From NCBI GenBank assembly GCA_011322445.1, contig DRMV01000037.1:28974-92973 (forward strand): a DNA stretch of 64,000 bases. The letters are read 5' to 3'. How positions within the stretch are numbered: the first letter of the stretch is position 1; each line of letters begins with the position of its first letter. The DNA is from Chloroflexota bacterium (GTDB lineage Bacteria > Chloroflexota > Anaerolineae > Anaerolineales > DRMV01). Below, piece after piece: positions 25,873 to 35,120 of this stretch. Under the pieces are notes generated by a model, which saw only the letters and a program-made list of their open reading frames with translations, was not told the DNA's origin and did not search any database. The position numbers and the translations under genes were made by a program.

Positions 25873-26685
25873 ATGCCGAAGAAACCGCGTTTGGATGCTT
25901 TGCTCGTGACCCGTGGCCTGGTGGAAAGCCGCACCCAGGCCCAGCGCCTGATCATGGCCGGGCAGGTGCGGGTGAACGACCAAGTCGCCCTCAAGCCCGG
26001 CCAGCGGGTTGATGCCGATGCCCGTCTCGAGGTGGCCCAGCCGCCTCGTTTTGTCTCGCGTGGGGGGGAGAAACTGGCCGCCGCGCTGGAGGCTTTCCCC
26101 ATTGCGGTGGGGGGAAAGGTGTGTGCCGATGTGGGGGCTTCGACGGGCGGCTTTACCGATTGCCTGTTGCAGCACGGCGCGGCGCGGGTGTATGCCCTCG
26201 ATGTGGGGAAGGGCCAGTTGCACTGGAAACTGCGCAATGACCCGCGTGTGGTGGTGATGGAAGGGACCAACGCCCGCTATGTCGAACGCTTGCCTGAGCC
26301 GGTGGCGTTGGTTACCATTGATGCCTCGTTTATCTCTTTGCGGGTGCTGCTGCCGGTGGTGCGTGGCTGGTTCCCGGAAGCCGTACATGCTGAGGGAGGC
26401 GAGCGCGGCGACGTCGTGGCGCTCATCAAGCCCCAGTTCGAGGCGGGTCGGCAGGAAGCCGCGCGCGGCCGGGGGGTCATCCGGGACCCGGAGGTGCATC
26501 GCCGGGTGTTGCAGACCGTCCTGGCGTTTGCCCAAACACAGGGGTACGGGGTGCGCGGTTTGGCGCGTTCCCCTGTTCGCGGCCCTAAAGGGAATGTGGA
26601 ATTTCTGGCCTGGCTGAAGGTTGGGGGGCTTCCCGCCACGGAAGATGCCCTCGCGGTGTGGATCGAAGCCTGCGTGAAGGGGTAA
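25873..26685 (+). CDS. tlyA: TlyA family rRNA 2'-O-methyltransferase
   Basis: A 270-residue protein with an N-terminal S4 RNA-binding domain (RLDALLVTRGLVESRTQAQRL and GQVRVND) and a SAM-dependent FtsJ-like methyltransferase domain (VCADVGASTGGFTDCLL). The catalytic K-D-K-E-type residues lie in SRGGEKL, TIDASFISL, ALIKPQFE and GNVEFLAWL. It 2'-O-methylates ribosomal RNA; the older name hemolysin A is not a description of function. Normal length. Confidence 0.92.
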   Translation: MPKKPRLDALLVTRGLVESRTQAQRLIMAGQVRVNDQVALKPGQRVDADARLEVAQPPRFVSRGGEKLAAALEAFPIAVGGKVCADVGASTGGFTDCLLQHGAARVYALDVGKGQLHWKLRNDPRVVVMEGTNARYVERLPEPVALVTIDASFISLRVLLPVVRGWFPEAVHAEGGERGDVVALIKPQFEAGRQEAARGRGVIRDPEVHRRVLQTVLAFAQTQGYGVRGLARSPVRGPKGNVEFLAWLKVGGLPATEDALAVWIEACVKG

Positions 26686-26721
26686 CCGCAGCGTGGATTT
26701 CGCGCTTTTTGGGGGAATGCC

Positions 26722-26751
26722 TTGACGGCGGGGGAGCGATGGCGCTATAAT
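26722..26751 (+). promoter_or_regulatory. Promoter of the zinc-uptake operon
   Basis: TTGACG (26722-26727), an 18-bp spacer, then TATAAT (26746-26751). Confidence 0.85.
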
Positions 26752-26762
26752 CTTTGCGAAAC

Positions 26763-26777
26763 TGAAAATCGTTTTCA
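26763..26777. promoter_or_regulatory. Fur/Zur-type operator
   Basis: TGAAAATCGTTTTCA is a 7-1-7 inverted repeat with one mismatch, 11 bp after the -10 box and overlapping the start of transcription. Position and form fit repression by the regulator encoded just downstream. Confidence 0.75.
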
Positions 26778-26824
26778 ATTGTTCCTCGCTGGCGAGGAGC
26801 AACCCAGATGGTGTGGAGACCTGC

Positions 26825-27322
26825 ATGAGCGCCTCTTCCGCTGAGGAACGGATTGCGCGCTGGCATTCAGCGCTTCAGGCGTGCGGTTATCGCCTGACAC
26901 CCGCCCGCCAGGCTGTGCTGCGCGTGCTGGCCGAGAGCGACCGCGCGTTAGACGCTACCCAGATTTTCGACCTGGCCCGTCGGCAAGTGCCCAGGCTGGG
27001 GCTGGTCACCGTGTATCGCACGTTGGAGACCCTTCAGGCATTAGGGTTGGTGCAACGGGTGCATTGCAACGCGCAGTGCACTTCTTACGTGGCCGCTGAG
27101 CCGGGGCATCAGCATTTGCTGGTGTGCCATCGGTGTGGCCGGGTGTGGTATTTCAGCGGCGATGATTTGGGCGAGTTGATGCAAGCGGTGGCGGGTGAGA
27201 GTGGCTTTGTGGTTGAAGACCATTGGTTGCAGTTGGTAGGGTTGTGCGCCGATTGTCAGCGTGCTGTTCGGGCTGAAGAGGACGCACGAAAAACTTCCGT
27301 GTGTCGGGAGGCAAAGCAATGA
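26825..27322 (+). CDS. Fur family metal regulator, probably Zur
   Basis: A 165-residue winged-helix repressor. The DNA-binding part reads YRLTPARQAVLRVLAE...VTVYRTLETLQALGLVQRV. The metal-binding part has HQHLLVCHRCGRVWYF and LCADCQRAV, giving the structural C-x-x-C pairs, plus HCNAQC near the dimer junction. It heads the znuACB operon and is preceded by a matching box, so zinc-dependent autoregulation is likely; Fur or Mur specificity is not excluded. ATG 26825 has GGAG; a 6-codon reading at 26808 (MVWRPA) ends overlapping this ATG. Confidence 0.9.
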   Translation: MSASSAEERIARWHSALQACGYRLTPARQAVLRVLAESDRALDATQIFDLARRQVPRLGLVTVYRTLETLQALGLVQRVHCNAQCTSYVAAEPGHQHLLVCHRCGRVWYFSGDDLGELMQAVAGESGFVVEDHWLQLVGLCADCQRAVRAEEDARKTSVCREAKQ

Positions 27323-27420
27323 GCAGGGTTTTTCGTATAGCCAGGTTAACTTGGGCAAAGGCAAAGGGGCAGCGTGGGCCTGAAAAGCAAGCCCGCCGGT
27401 GGCAGGGGCTTGGAGCCAAA

Positions 27421-28323
27421 ATGTTCCCCTGGAAGGGTGGTTTGCATTTTGTTGGAGGTGTGTTGTTGGTTGCCCTGCTGGCAGGGTGTGGCAGTGCTGC
27501 GACGCCTGCCACGTCGTCGGGCAAAATGCTGGTAGCGGCATCCATTCCACCGATTGCCGATATGGTGCGCCAGGTGGGCGGCGACCAGGTTGAAGTGCTG
27601 ACAATGGTGCCGCCCGGGGCCAGCCCGCACACTTACGAGCCCACGCCCGAGCAGATGCGTCGCCTGGCTTCGGCGCGCATCCTCTTCCTCAACGGCGTGG
27701 GGCTGGAATTTTGGGCCGATAAGGCCGTGCAGGCCGTCGGGAATCCCCGCCTGCAGGTGGTGGTGCTTTCCGAGGGCATGGAGATTCTTCAAAGCGGCCC
27801 CCATGCCACGGGGAACCCCCACCTCTGGCTCAGCCCCCAGCGGGTGATGAAATATGTGGCCCGGATTCGCGATGCGCTGATTGCCGCCGACCCCGCGCAC
27901 GAGGCCGTCTATCGGGCCAACGCCAAAGCCTATCTGGCGCAGTTACAGCAACTCGACGCCGATATCCGCCGGGCCGTGGCGGGCTTCCACAGCCGCGAAA
28001 TGGTCACTTTTCACGCTTCGTGGGTTTACTTTATCCACGATTATGGCTTGCATCAGGCGGCGGTGCTGGAAGCCACGCCGGGCCAGGAGCCTTCTGCTGC
28101 CGAGGTGGCGAAAATTGTGGAAATTATCAAGGCGACCGGCGCGCCAGCGGTATTTGCCGAGCCTCAGTTTTCTCCGCGGGCAGCCCAGGTCATTGCTCAG
28201 GAAGCCGGTGTGCCGGTGCTCACCCTTGACCCCCTGGGCGGTTTGCCTCCGCGTGAGACCTACATCAAACTCATGCGTTGGAATTTGCAGCAACTTCAAA
28301 AGGGGTTAGGAGGCACGCCGTGA
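27421..28323 (+). CDS. znuA: Zinc ABC transporter substrate-binding lipoprotein
   Basis: A 300-residue cluster A-I metal-binding protein. The signal peptide ends in the lipobox LAGC. Predicted ligands are H70 (SPHTYEP), H134 (GNPHLWLSP), H198 (TFHASW) and D270 (LDPLGG); three His plus Asp favours zinc over manganese. A long His-rich loop is not present. Start 27421 is preferred: it follows GGAG and gives a clean lipoprotein signal peptide; ATG 27319, which overlaps the regulator's stop, would add 34 residues before that signal. Its end overlaps znuC by 4 bases (GTGA). Confidence 0.9.
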   Translation: MFPWKGGLHFVGGVLLVALLAGCGSAATPATSSGKMLVAASIPPIADMVRQVGGDQVEVLTMVPPGASPHTYEPTPEQMRRLASARILFLNGVGLEFWADKAVQAVGNPRLQVVVLSEGMEILQSGPHATGNPHLWLSPQRVMKYVARIRDALIAADPAHEAVYRANAKAYLAQLQQLDADIRRAVAGFHSREMVTFHASWVYFIHDYGLHQAAVLEATPGQEPSAAEVAKIVEIIKATGAPAVFAEPQFSPRAAQVIAQEAGVPVLTLDPLGGLPPRETYIKLMRWNLQQLQKGLGGTP

Positions 28324-29111
28324 GCGAGAGGCCGCCGATTATTCAACTGAAAGGCGTGACGGTTGCTTATGGCGCGGTGCAGGCGCTGGAAGACGTCAAC
28401 CTGACCGTGCCGGAGGGGGCTTTTCTGGCGATCATTGGCCCCAACGGCGCGGGAAAGACCACCCTGGTGCGGACGATTCTGGGGCTGGTCAAACCCGTGC
28501 GGGGGGAGGTGCTGGTGTTTGGCAGGCCGGCTACGGCTTTGGGGCGGTTGCGCCGCCAGATTGGCTATGTGCCGCAGATGCATGCGGTGGATTTGCGCTT
28601 CCCGGTGCGGGTGGAAGACGTGGTGATGATGGGACGGTACGCGCGGCTCGGGCTGTTCCGGCGGCCGGGCAAGGCTGACCGCGCGGCCGTTGAGCGGGCG
28701 ATGGCCCGCGTGGGGGTGGCCGACCTGCGTCACCGCCCCCTGGGTGATCTTTCCGGCGGGCAGCGGCAACGGGTTTTCCTGGCTCGCGCCCTGGCAACCG
28801 AACCGCGCCTTTTGGTGTTGGATGAGCCGACCACCGGGGTGGATGCGCATACCTCTCGCTCGCTGTACGAACTGCTGCGCGATTTTCAGCAAGAGGGCAT
28901 CACCGTGTTGATGGTTTCTCATGATATTGGGGTGGTTTCCCAGTATGTTGATGGCGTCGCGTGCGTCAACCGGCGGTTGGTGGCGCACGGGCGGCCTGAG
29001 GTGGTGTTGACAGATACCACCCTCAGCGAAATGTACGGTTGTCAGGCGATGTTTTTCCACCACGGCAAGGCGCCGCACATGGTGGTGCGCATGGAGGAGC
29101 AAGAGCGATGA
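28320..29111 (+). CDS. znuC: Zinc ABC transporter ATP-binding protein
   Basis: A 263-residue ABC ATPase powering metal uptake. Walker A is GPNGAGKTT, the signature is LSGGQRQRV, Walker B is LLVLDEPTTGVD, and the switch His is in MVSHDIG. VPQMHAVDLRFPVRVEDVVMMGR is typical of manganese/zinc ABC ATPases. Start is GTG 28320 with AGGAGG upstream, overlapping the znuA stop. Confidence 0.93.
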   Translation: MSERPPIIQLKGVTVAYGAVQALEDVNLTVPEGAFLAIIGPNGAGKTTLVRTILGLVKPVRGEVLVFGRPATALGRLRRQIGYVPQMHAVDLRFPVRVEDVVMMGRYARLGLFRRPGKADRAAVERAMARVGVADLRHRPLGDLSGGQRQRVFLARALATEPRLLVLDEPTTGVDAHTSRSLYELLRDFQQEGITVLMVSHDIGVVSQYVDGVACVNRRLVAHGRPEVVLTDTTLSEMYGCQAMFFHHGKAPHMVVRMEEQER

Positions 29112-29914
29112 TGGATTTCTGGCATTATGCTTTTATGCAGCGGGCGTTGGTGGGCGGTGTGATGATTGGCCTGCTGACGGCTGTGATTGGGGTGTATGTG
29201 GTTTTGCGAGGGATGTCGTTCATCGGGGCAGGCGTGGCGCATGCCTCGTTTGGCGGTGTGGCGTTGGGGTTCCTGTTGGGCATTGACCCGTTATGGGCGG
29301 CCGTGGCTTTTTGTCTGGCCGTGGCATGGGGCATTGGAGCGGTAACGCGGCGAGGCGGCATTAAGGAAGACACCGCGGTGGGCATCTTTTTTGCCTCTAC
29401 CATGGCGTTTGGTGTGCTGTTGATTGGGTTGATGCAAGGGTATAACGTCGATTTGTTCTCTTACCTGTTTGGCAGCATTTTGGCGGTGACCGCGGCCGAT
29501 CTGCGGATGGTGTTGGGGGTGGGTGGTTTGGTGTTGTTGACCGTCGCCTTGCTTTACAAAGAATTCCTTTTCATTACCTTCGATCCGGAAACCGCCCGTG
29601 TGAACGGTGTGCCCGAACCAGCGCTTTATTATTTGCTGCTGGCGCTGGTGGCATTGACGATTGTGGTTTCCATCAAGGTGGTGGGCATTGTGCTGGTTTC
29701 GGCGTTGCTGGTGACTCCTGCTGCGGCGGCCTATCAGTTGAGCCGCAGTTTTGGCAAGATGATGGCGCTTTCGGCTTTCTTTGGGGTTTTGAGTGTGTTG
29801 GTGGGATTGGTGGCTTCCTATTACCTCAACACGGCCTCGGGTGCCACGGTCGTGCTGACGGCAACGCTCATTTTTGGCCTGGCAATGCTGTGGCGGCGGA
29901 TTCGCCCCGCATGA
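29108..29914 (+). CDS. znuB: Zinc ABC transporter permease
   Basis: A 268-residue ABC-3 family permease with about eight transmembrane segments. Family marks are FMQRALVGGVMIGLLTAVIGVYVVLRGMSFIGAGVAHASFGGVALG (split here across the first helices), FDPETARVNGV and KVVGIVLVSALLVTPAAAA. ATG 29108 overlaps the znuC stop (ATGATG). It completes the regulator-znuA-znuC-znuB operon. Confidence 0.93.
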   Translation: MMDFWHYAFMQRALVGGVMIGLLTAVIGVYVVLRGMSFIGAGVAHASFGGVALGFLLGIDPLWAAVAFCLAVAWGIGAVTRRGGIKEDTAVGIFFASTMAFGVLLIGLMQGYNVDLFSYLFGSILAVTAADLRMVLGVGGLVLLTVALLYKEFLFITFDPETARVNGVPEPALYYLLLALVALTIVVSIKVVGIVLVSALLVTPAAAAYQLSRSFGKMMALSAFFGVLSVLVGLVASYYLNTASGATVVLTATLIFGLAMLWRRIRPA

Positions 29915-30132
29915 ATTTCAGCATTTCTATTCAACTCGTTGGGGAAATATACGCAGGATAAGGTAAAATTAGTTCAGTGACGGGCTGATGCCGGCGGGCG
30001 TTGGCTCTTTTCCGCCGTTTTAGGGGGAAGACGGTGCAGGCCGTCGGGCAGTTTGACAACCGAACCCTTTATTTCCCTTTCATCCGTGACGTGTATGATT
30101 CGTTGTAAGCAATTATTCAGGAGGCTTTATCG

Positions 30133-31200
30133 ATGAGTGCAGAATTTATTGTTCGCTTGCTTGGCATGGTCGCTTTTGGGCTGGGGGGAGTGTTTTGGGG
30201 TAAGGATTTGGCCTTGAGCATTGGGGGGCAGCCGGTGCAAACCGCGGTGGTGCTGGGATTGGTAGGGGCGCTGGCCGGGCTGGTTTTGACGCCTTATTTC
30301 ACCACCCGCCCCTGGCGCGCTCTTCGCAGAGCGTTGATGCGGGTTTCGGGCCGCACCCTGTGGGCTGGCCTTTCGGGGCTGGTCGTAGGGTTGGGGTTGG
30401 CGGCTTTGCTCGCACTGCCGTTTTCGTTGTTGCCTTCCCCCTTCAAGGAAATTCTGACGTTCGTGGCCGTGGCCGTGTTTGGCTACTTCGGCGTGCTGGT
30501 GTTCGTTTCCCGCCAGGATGACCTGTTCGTCGTGCTGCGCAGCATTTTTGGCGGCTGGCGCGAGCACAGCGAGCGCCGTGGCGATGAGAGCCGCGTGATT
30601 TTGCTGGATTCCAGCGTGCTCATCGATGGCCGGGTGGTTGATATTGCCCGCACAGGTTTCCTTTCGGGCACGCTGGTCATTCCTCGCTTTGTGCTGCAAG
30701 AAATTCAATACGTGGCCGACTCTGCCGATCCGCTGCGCCGCCAACGTGGCCGTCGTGGTTTGGCTGTGGTTTCCGAACTGCAACAGGACCCCAACATCAC
30801 TGTGCAAATCAGCGATATGGATGTCGAAGGTGTCCGCAAGGTGGATGACAAACTGGTGGTGCTGGCGCGGCAACTGCGCTGTCCGATTTTGACCAACGAT
30901 TACAACCTCAACCGCGTGGCAGAATTGCAGGGCGTGCCGGTGCTCAACATCAACGAACTGGCAAACGCGGTCAAGGCGCTTTACCTCCCTGGCGAGACCT
31001 TGCGCCTGAAGGTCATTCAGGCAGGGAAAGAGCCTGACCAGGGGGTAGGCTACCTGGACGACGGCACGATGGTGGTGGTGGAAGAAGGGCGCGACACCAT
31101 CGGCAAAGAGGTAGAAGTCGTTGTGACCAAGGCCTTGCAAACGGCTGCAGGGCGAATGCTTTTTGCCCGGCCGCGTGAGAAGATGGAACGCTCCTCGTAA
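30133..31200 (+). CDS. PIN and TRAM domain membrane protein (YacL-like)
   Basis: A 355-residue protein with four N-terminal transmembrane segments, a PIN nuclease-like domain (about residues 155-275) with acidic residues in LLDSSVLIDGR, LQEIQYVAD, VDDKLVVLA and TNDYNLN, and a C-terminal TRAM RNA-binding domain (GEVLRLKVIQAGKE..GVGYLDDGTMVVVE pattern). It resembles B. subtilis YacL. An RNase or RNA-binding role at the membrane is inferred. AGGAGG precedes the ATG. The 218-bp gap upstream contains a possible TAAAAT -10 at 29964-29969 and would give a leader of about 155 bases in which I recognise no riboswitch. Confidence 0.9.
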   Translation: MSAEFIVRLLGMVAFGLGGVFWGKDLALSIGGQPVQTAVVLGLVGALAGLVLTPYFTTRPWRALRRALMRVSGRTLWAGLSGLVVGLGLAALLALPFSLLPSPFKEILTFVAVAVFGYFGVLVFVSRQDDLFVVLRSIFGGWREHSERRGDESRVILLDSSVLIDGRVVDIARTGFLSGTLVIPRFVLQEIQYVADSADPLRRQRGRRGLAVVSELQQDPNITVQISDMDVEGVRKVDDKLVVLARQLRCPILTNDYNLNRVAELQGVPVLNINELANAVKALYLPGETLRLKVIQAGKEPDQGVGYLDDGTMVVVEEGRDTIGKEVEVVVTKALQTAAGRMLFARPREKMERSS

Positions 31201-31239
31201 GTCGTCGAGTTTTTTTGAAACACTTCCTGGAGGCATTTC

Positions 31240-32649
31240 ATGGCACTGCGTGTTTACAACACGATGACCCGCAAGAAAGAGCCTTTTGAAACACTGGAAC
31301 CCGGCGTGGTGAAAATGTACGTCTGCGGCCCCACGGTGTACGACAAAGCGCACGTCGGTCATGCCATGTCGGTGCTGGTTTTCGACATGGTGCGCCGTTA
31401 CCTGGAACACAAAGGGTATCGCGTTCGCCATGTGATGAACTATACCGACGTGGATGACAAAATCATCCGGCGGGCGCACGAACTTGGGGAAGACCCCATC
31501 GCGCTGGCCGAGCGTTACATCCGCGAATTTGATCAGCATCTGGAAGACCTGGGGGTGCTTCAGCCGCACGTCAAACCGCGCGTCACCCAGGAGATCGATT
31601 GGATCATCAAAATGGTCAAGGGGTTGGAAGACAAAGGCTATGCCTATGCCGTGGACGGCGATGTTTATTTTCGGGTGACGAAAGACGACGATTACGGCAA
31701 GCTTTCAGGCCGCAAATTGGATGAGATGGTGGCGGGTGCGCGCATTGAGGTGGATGAGCGCAAAGAGCACCCGATGGATTTCGCGCTTTGGAAAGCAGCG
31801 AAGCCCGGCGAGCCTTCCTGGGAAAGCCCGTGGGGGCAGGGCCGCCCTGGCTGGCACATTGAGTGCTCGGCGATGAACCTGCATCACCTGGGCGAGCAAC
31901 TGGATATTCACGGCGGCGGTGCCGACCTCATCTTCCCGCACCACGAAAACGAAATTGCTCAAAGCGAGAGTTACACCGGCAAGCCTTACGTGCGTTACTG
32001 GATGCACAACGGCATGTTGCAAATGGGCGGCGAGAAAATGTCCAAATCGCTGGGCAATCTCGTCACCATTGAAGATTTCCTGGCGGAACACGAAGCCGAT
32101 GTGTTGCGTATGATGGTGTTGAGTTCGCACTACCGCAGCCCGCTCAAGTTCACCGAAGAGACCATTACCCAGGCCGAGAAGGCGCTGGAACGCCTGCGTG
32201 GTGGGATGCGTCCGGCACATGCAAACGCGCCGGGCACGTCAGAGGATGTGCTGGCAGCCCTCGACGAGCAGACCGAGAAAGCCCGTACTGGCTTCGAGAC
32301 AGCGATGGACGACGACTTCAACGCCGCCGCGGCGCTGGGGCATCTTTTTGAACTGGTGCGCCTGATCAACCAGGCGCGCGACGCCGGGGCCACGGCCGGG
32401 CAGTTGCAGCCCGCCCAGCAAACGCTGCGGGACCTCGCAGGGGTGCTGGGGTTGGATTTGACGAAACAGCCGCCGCAAAAACAAGGCCATGCCGAGGCTG
32501 CGCCCTTCATTGACCTGCTGGTGGAAATCCGCAGCGACCTGCGTGCCGCGAAGCAATGGGCGCTGGCGGATAAAATCCGCGACCGCCTGACCGAAATGGG
32601 CGTGCTGCTGGAAGACACCCCCGGCGGCACCCTCTGGCGCTGGAAGTAG
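31240..32649 (+). CDS. cysS: Cysteinyl-tRNA synthetase
   Basis: A 469-residue class I synthetase charging tRNA-Cys. The HIGH-type motif is [14 protein letters not shown] is EKMSKSLGN, and the zinc/cysteine site uses C in [15 protein letters not shown] and [10 protein letters not shown]. The DALR-type anticodon domain ([22 protein letters not shown]) follows. GGAGG precedes ATG 31240. It lies 10 bp before rlmB, a common bacterial order (cysS then a SpoU methyltransferase). Confidence 0.96.
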   Translation: MALRVYNTMTRKKEPFETLEPGVVKMYVCGPTVYDKAHVGHAMSVLVFDMVRRYLEHKGYRVRHVMNYTDVDDKIIRRAHELGEDPIALAERYIREFDQHLEDLGVLQPHVKPRVTQEIDWIIKMVKGLEDKGYAYAVDGDVYFRVTKDDDYGKLSGRKLDEMVAGARIEVDERKEHPMDFALWKAAKPGEPSWESPWGQGRPGWHIECSAMNLHHLGEQLDIHGGGADLIFPHHENEIAQSESYTGKPYVRYWMHNGMLQMGGEKMSKSLGNLVTIEDFLAEHEADVLRMMVLSSHYRSPLKFTEETITQAEKALERLRGGMRPAHANAPGTSEDVLAALDEQTEKARTGFETAMDDDFNAAAALGHLFELVRLINQARDAGATAGQLQPAQQTLRDLAGVLGLDLTKQPPQKQGHAEAAPFIDLLVEIRSDLRAAKQWALADKIRDRLTEMGVLLEDTPGGTLWRWK

Positions 32650-32658
32650 GCGCGGTAT

Positions 32659-33399
32659 ATGCGCGAACGTCTTTACGGCCGGAATCCGGTTTACGAGGCC
32701 TTGCGCGCCGGCCGGCGGCGGTTTTACCGCTTGTGGGTGGCCGAGGGGGCGCAAATCAAGGGCAATCTGCGGGTGGCTTTGCGGCTGGCCGAGAGCAAAG
32801 GCGTAGCCGTTGAGCGCGCACCGCGCCGCAGGCTTGAGGCGCTGGTGGGGCATGCCCATCATCAAGGCGTGGTGCTGGAAGCCTCGCCTTACCCCTACGC
32901 CGATTTAGGCGCGATGCTGGCGCTGGCCGAAAGGCGCGACGAACCGCCCTTTGTGCTGTTGTTAGATGCCCTGCAAGACCCTCAAAACCTGGCAACTTTG
33001 CTGCGTACGGCAGAGGCTGTGGGTATCCACGGGGTGTTGCTGCCGTTGCGCCGCACGGCCACGGTTACGCCCGCTGTCGTCAACGCTTCCTCTGGCGCGG
33101 CTGAGCACCTGCTGGTGGCGCAAAGCAACCTTGCCCAGGCCATTGATGCCTTGCATGATGCTGGCGTGTGGGTCGTGGGGCTGGAAGGAAGCGCCGAGGC
33201 TGCCCTGCCCGACGCGGTCGACCTGAAAGGCGCGCTGGCCCTGGTGGTAGGCAGTGAAGGCCGTGGCCTGCGCCGCCTGACTCGTCGTCAATGTGATGCC
33301 CTCATGCGCTTGCCCATGCGCGGTAAAATTGAATCGCTCAATGCTGCCGCGGCGGGTTCTATTGCGCTTTATCTTGCCTGGCACCAACGCGGTTGGTAG
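32659..33399 (+). CDS. rlmB: SpoU family rRNA/tRNA 2'-O-methyltransferase (RlmB-like)
   Basis: A 246-residue SPOUT enzyme. The N-terminal substrate-binding part begins RLYGRNPVYEALRAG; the knotted methyltransferase domain has LLDALQDPQNLATLLRTAEAVG, LVVGSEGRGL and MRGKIESLNAAAAGSIALY. It is expected to 2'-O-methylate 23S rRNA (G2251-type), though other RNA targets are possible in this family. Confidence 0.93.
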   Translation: MRERLYGRNPVYEALRAGRRRFYRLWVAEGAQIKGNLRVALRLAESKGVAVERAPRRRLEALVGHAHHQGVVLEASPYPYADLGAMLALAERRDEPPFVLLLDALQDPQNLATLLRTAEAVGIHGVLLPLRRTATVTPAVVNASSGAAEHLLVAQSNLAQAIDALHDAGVWVVGLEGSAEAALPDAVDLKGALALVVGSEGRGLRRLTRRQCDALMRLPMRGKIESLNAAAAGSIALYLAWHQRGW

Positions 33400-33500
33400 T
33401 GAGCCGTCCTTCTTCCGAACTGTGGGGGCCGCTGGGGACACTTTTTGCCCGGCGGCGGAAGTGGGTGCTCGGAGGCAGATTTCCCGCGGAAGGAACGCTT

Positions 33501-34259
33501 ATGGCTGAATGGATTGTCCTTGGCTCGGCGCATGCCGTGCCCGATGCCCAACACGCCAACACCCATTTCGCCCTCACCGATGGCGAGCGCACGCTGTTGG
33601 TTGATGCGCCGTGTGAGGTCGTCTCTCGGCTGCGGCAGGCGGGCATTTCCCCGTGGCATCTCGACGAAATCATCTTGACGCATTTTCACCCCGACCACAC
33701 GGCCGGCATGCCCATGTTGCTGATGGATTCCTGGTTACAGGGCCGCACAGCACCGCTGCACATTTATGCCCTCGAAGACGTCATTGACCGGTTGCAGCGT
33801 TTGATGTCCCTCTACCGGTGGGAAAACTGGCCGGATTTCTTCCCGGTGGTGTTTCACGCCATTCCGAGGGAGGCCATGACGCCGGTGTTGGAAGCACCTG
33901 CCTGGCGGGTGTGGGCTTCGCCGGTGGAACACATGGTGCCCGCCATCGGGTTGCGGATTGCCTTCCCCAACGGCGAAGTGTTGGCCTATTCGGGCGATAC
34001 CGGCCCCTGTGAGGCTGTCGTGGGGCTGGCGCGGCATGCCGATTACCTTTTCCACGAGGCTACCGGAGCGATGGGCGGGCATACCTCGGCAGCGCAAGCC
34101 GGGGACATCGCGGCCCGTGCCGGCGCAAAGCGCCTTTACCTCGTGCATACGGCTACCGACCCGGCCACGCGCACTGCCCTGGCGACTGAGGCGAGTAAGG
34201 TTTTCGATGGCGAGGTCGTGGTGGCCGACGACCTGTTGCGCGTGAGCGTGGGGGCATGA
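33501..34259 (+). CDS. Metallo-beta-lactamase-fold hydrolase (RNase Z-like)
   Basis: A 252-residue MBL-fold protein. The dinuclear zinc motif is THFHPDHTAG (H-x-H-x-D-H), with further ligands in EHMVPAIG, YSGDTGP and LVHTATDP. The layout resembles RNase Z/arylsulfatase-like hydrolases; the substrate is unknown. ATG 33501 has AAGGAAC upstream. It overlaps the next membrane-protein gene by 4 bases (ATGA). Confidence 0.85.
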   Translation: MAEWIVLGSAHAVPDAQHANTHFALTDGERTLLVDAPCEVVSRLRQAGISPWHLDEIILTHFHPDHTAGMPMLLMDSWLQGRTAPLHIYALEDVIDRLQRLMSLYRWENWPDFFPVVFHAIPREAMTPVLEAPAWRVWASPVEHMVPAIGLRIAFPNGEVLAYSGDTGPCEAVVGLARHADYLFHEATGAMGGHTSAAQAGDIAARAGAKRLYLVHTATDPATRTALATEASKVFDGEVVVADDLLRVSVGA

Positions 34260-35092
34260 TGCGACGCTCTCATGTGTTGGCTTTGTTGTGGGCGCTGACT
34301 GCCCTGTTTTATGCGCTGGGGCTGGCAATTGCCCGTTATTTGGGCCTGTTCCGTCGGTGGGATGCTGCGCTCATGGGGCTGGTTTGGGTCGTTCTGCTGG
34401 TGGGCGGCGGCGAGGCGTTGGGGCGGGCTTTCGACCCCCATACCGAGGCTGCAGCCCGGCGGCGGGTGCTCAACCAGGCGTTTGTCTTTTTCGCCGTTGC
34501 CGCGTTGGAAGCCACTTTCCTTGCCGAACAACATTTGCTTTCCCCCACGGCCATGTTGTTGCAACTGATGCTGGCCGTGGTCGCAGTGGCGTGGGGCGCA
34601 CCGCCGGTTCACCTGGCGCTTAGCGGCTATGGCGAGGTGCCGCTGGCTGCTGCATTGAGTTTGCTTGTGCCCGCTTTGGCCTTCGCTTTACAGGCTGGCA
34701 CATGGCATCGCTTGCTCGGCATGGTGGGCATGCCGTTGTTCGCGATGGCTTTGGCTGTCGCGCTGGCCTGGGATTTCCCGAATTATGCAACCCATTTGCG
34801 AGAGGAGCGCCGCACCCTGCTCATGCGCCTGGATTGGCGCACCGCTTTGCATTTCCATAACGTCGCCTGGCTGACCGGCTTCCTGCTGCTGGCCCTGGAT
34901 GTGGCCTTGGGGTTGCCCTGGGAGATCGCCGCGCCTTGTGGCATTGCTTTCCTGGCGGCGCTCATGCAGGTGTGGATGATGTGGCGGATTGGGCAAGGCG
35001 CACGCCCACCGTGGAAATGGTTGCGCGCCAATGCCTTGTTGACGTTGGCGTTGGCGGTTTACGTGCTGGCCATTGGCTTTTGGCGGCTTTGA
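34256..35092 (+). CDS. Polytopic membrane protein of unknown function
   Basis: A 278-residue, very hydrophobic protein with about eight transmembrane helices and few loops. A central cytoplasmic loop THLREERRTLLMRLDWRTAL faintly recalls the second motif of UbiA prenyltransferases, but the first D-x-x-x-D motif is not seen. I do not assign a function. It overlaps the MBL gene and precedes moeA by 28 bp, so it may be cotranscribed with both. Confidence 0.65.
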   Translation: MMRRSHVLALLWALTALFYALGLAIARYLGLFRRWDAALMGLVWVVLLVGGGEALGRAFDPHTEAAARRRVLNQAFVFFAVAALEATFLAEQHLLSPTAMLLQLMLAVVAVAWGAPPVHLALSGYGEVPLAAALSLLVPALAFALQAGTWHRLLGMVGMPLFAMALAVALAWDFPNYATHLREERRTLLMRLDWRTALHFHNVAWLTGFLLLALDVALGLPWEIAAPCGIAFLAALMQVWMMWRIGQGARPPWKWLRANALLTLALAVYVLAIGFWRL

Positions 35093-35120
35093 TGGATGTG
35101 ATGGATGGAGGTTGGCTCCG

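Noticed and set aside
22801..26826. A 1341-codon open reading frame on the minus strand
   Set aside because: It runs opposite to the large GH13 gene and tlyA, whose frames carry catalytic motifs. High GC removes stop codons from the antisense frame. Its translation has no recognisable domain.
27319..27420. Start of znuA at ATG 27319, overlapping the regulator stop
   Set aside because: It would place 34 basic residues before a complete lipoprotein signal peptide. ATG 27421 has its own ribosome-binding site.
29915..30132. Possible riboswitch in the 218-bp gap before the PIN-TRAM gene
   Set aside because: I compared it with the consensus of cobalamin, c-di-GMP and c-di-AMP riboswitches and found no conserved core.
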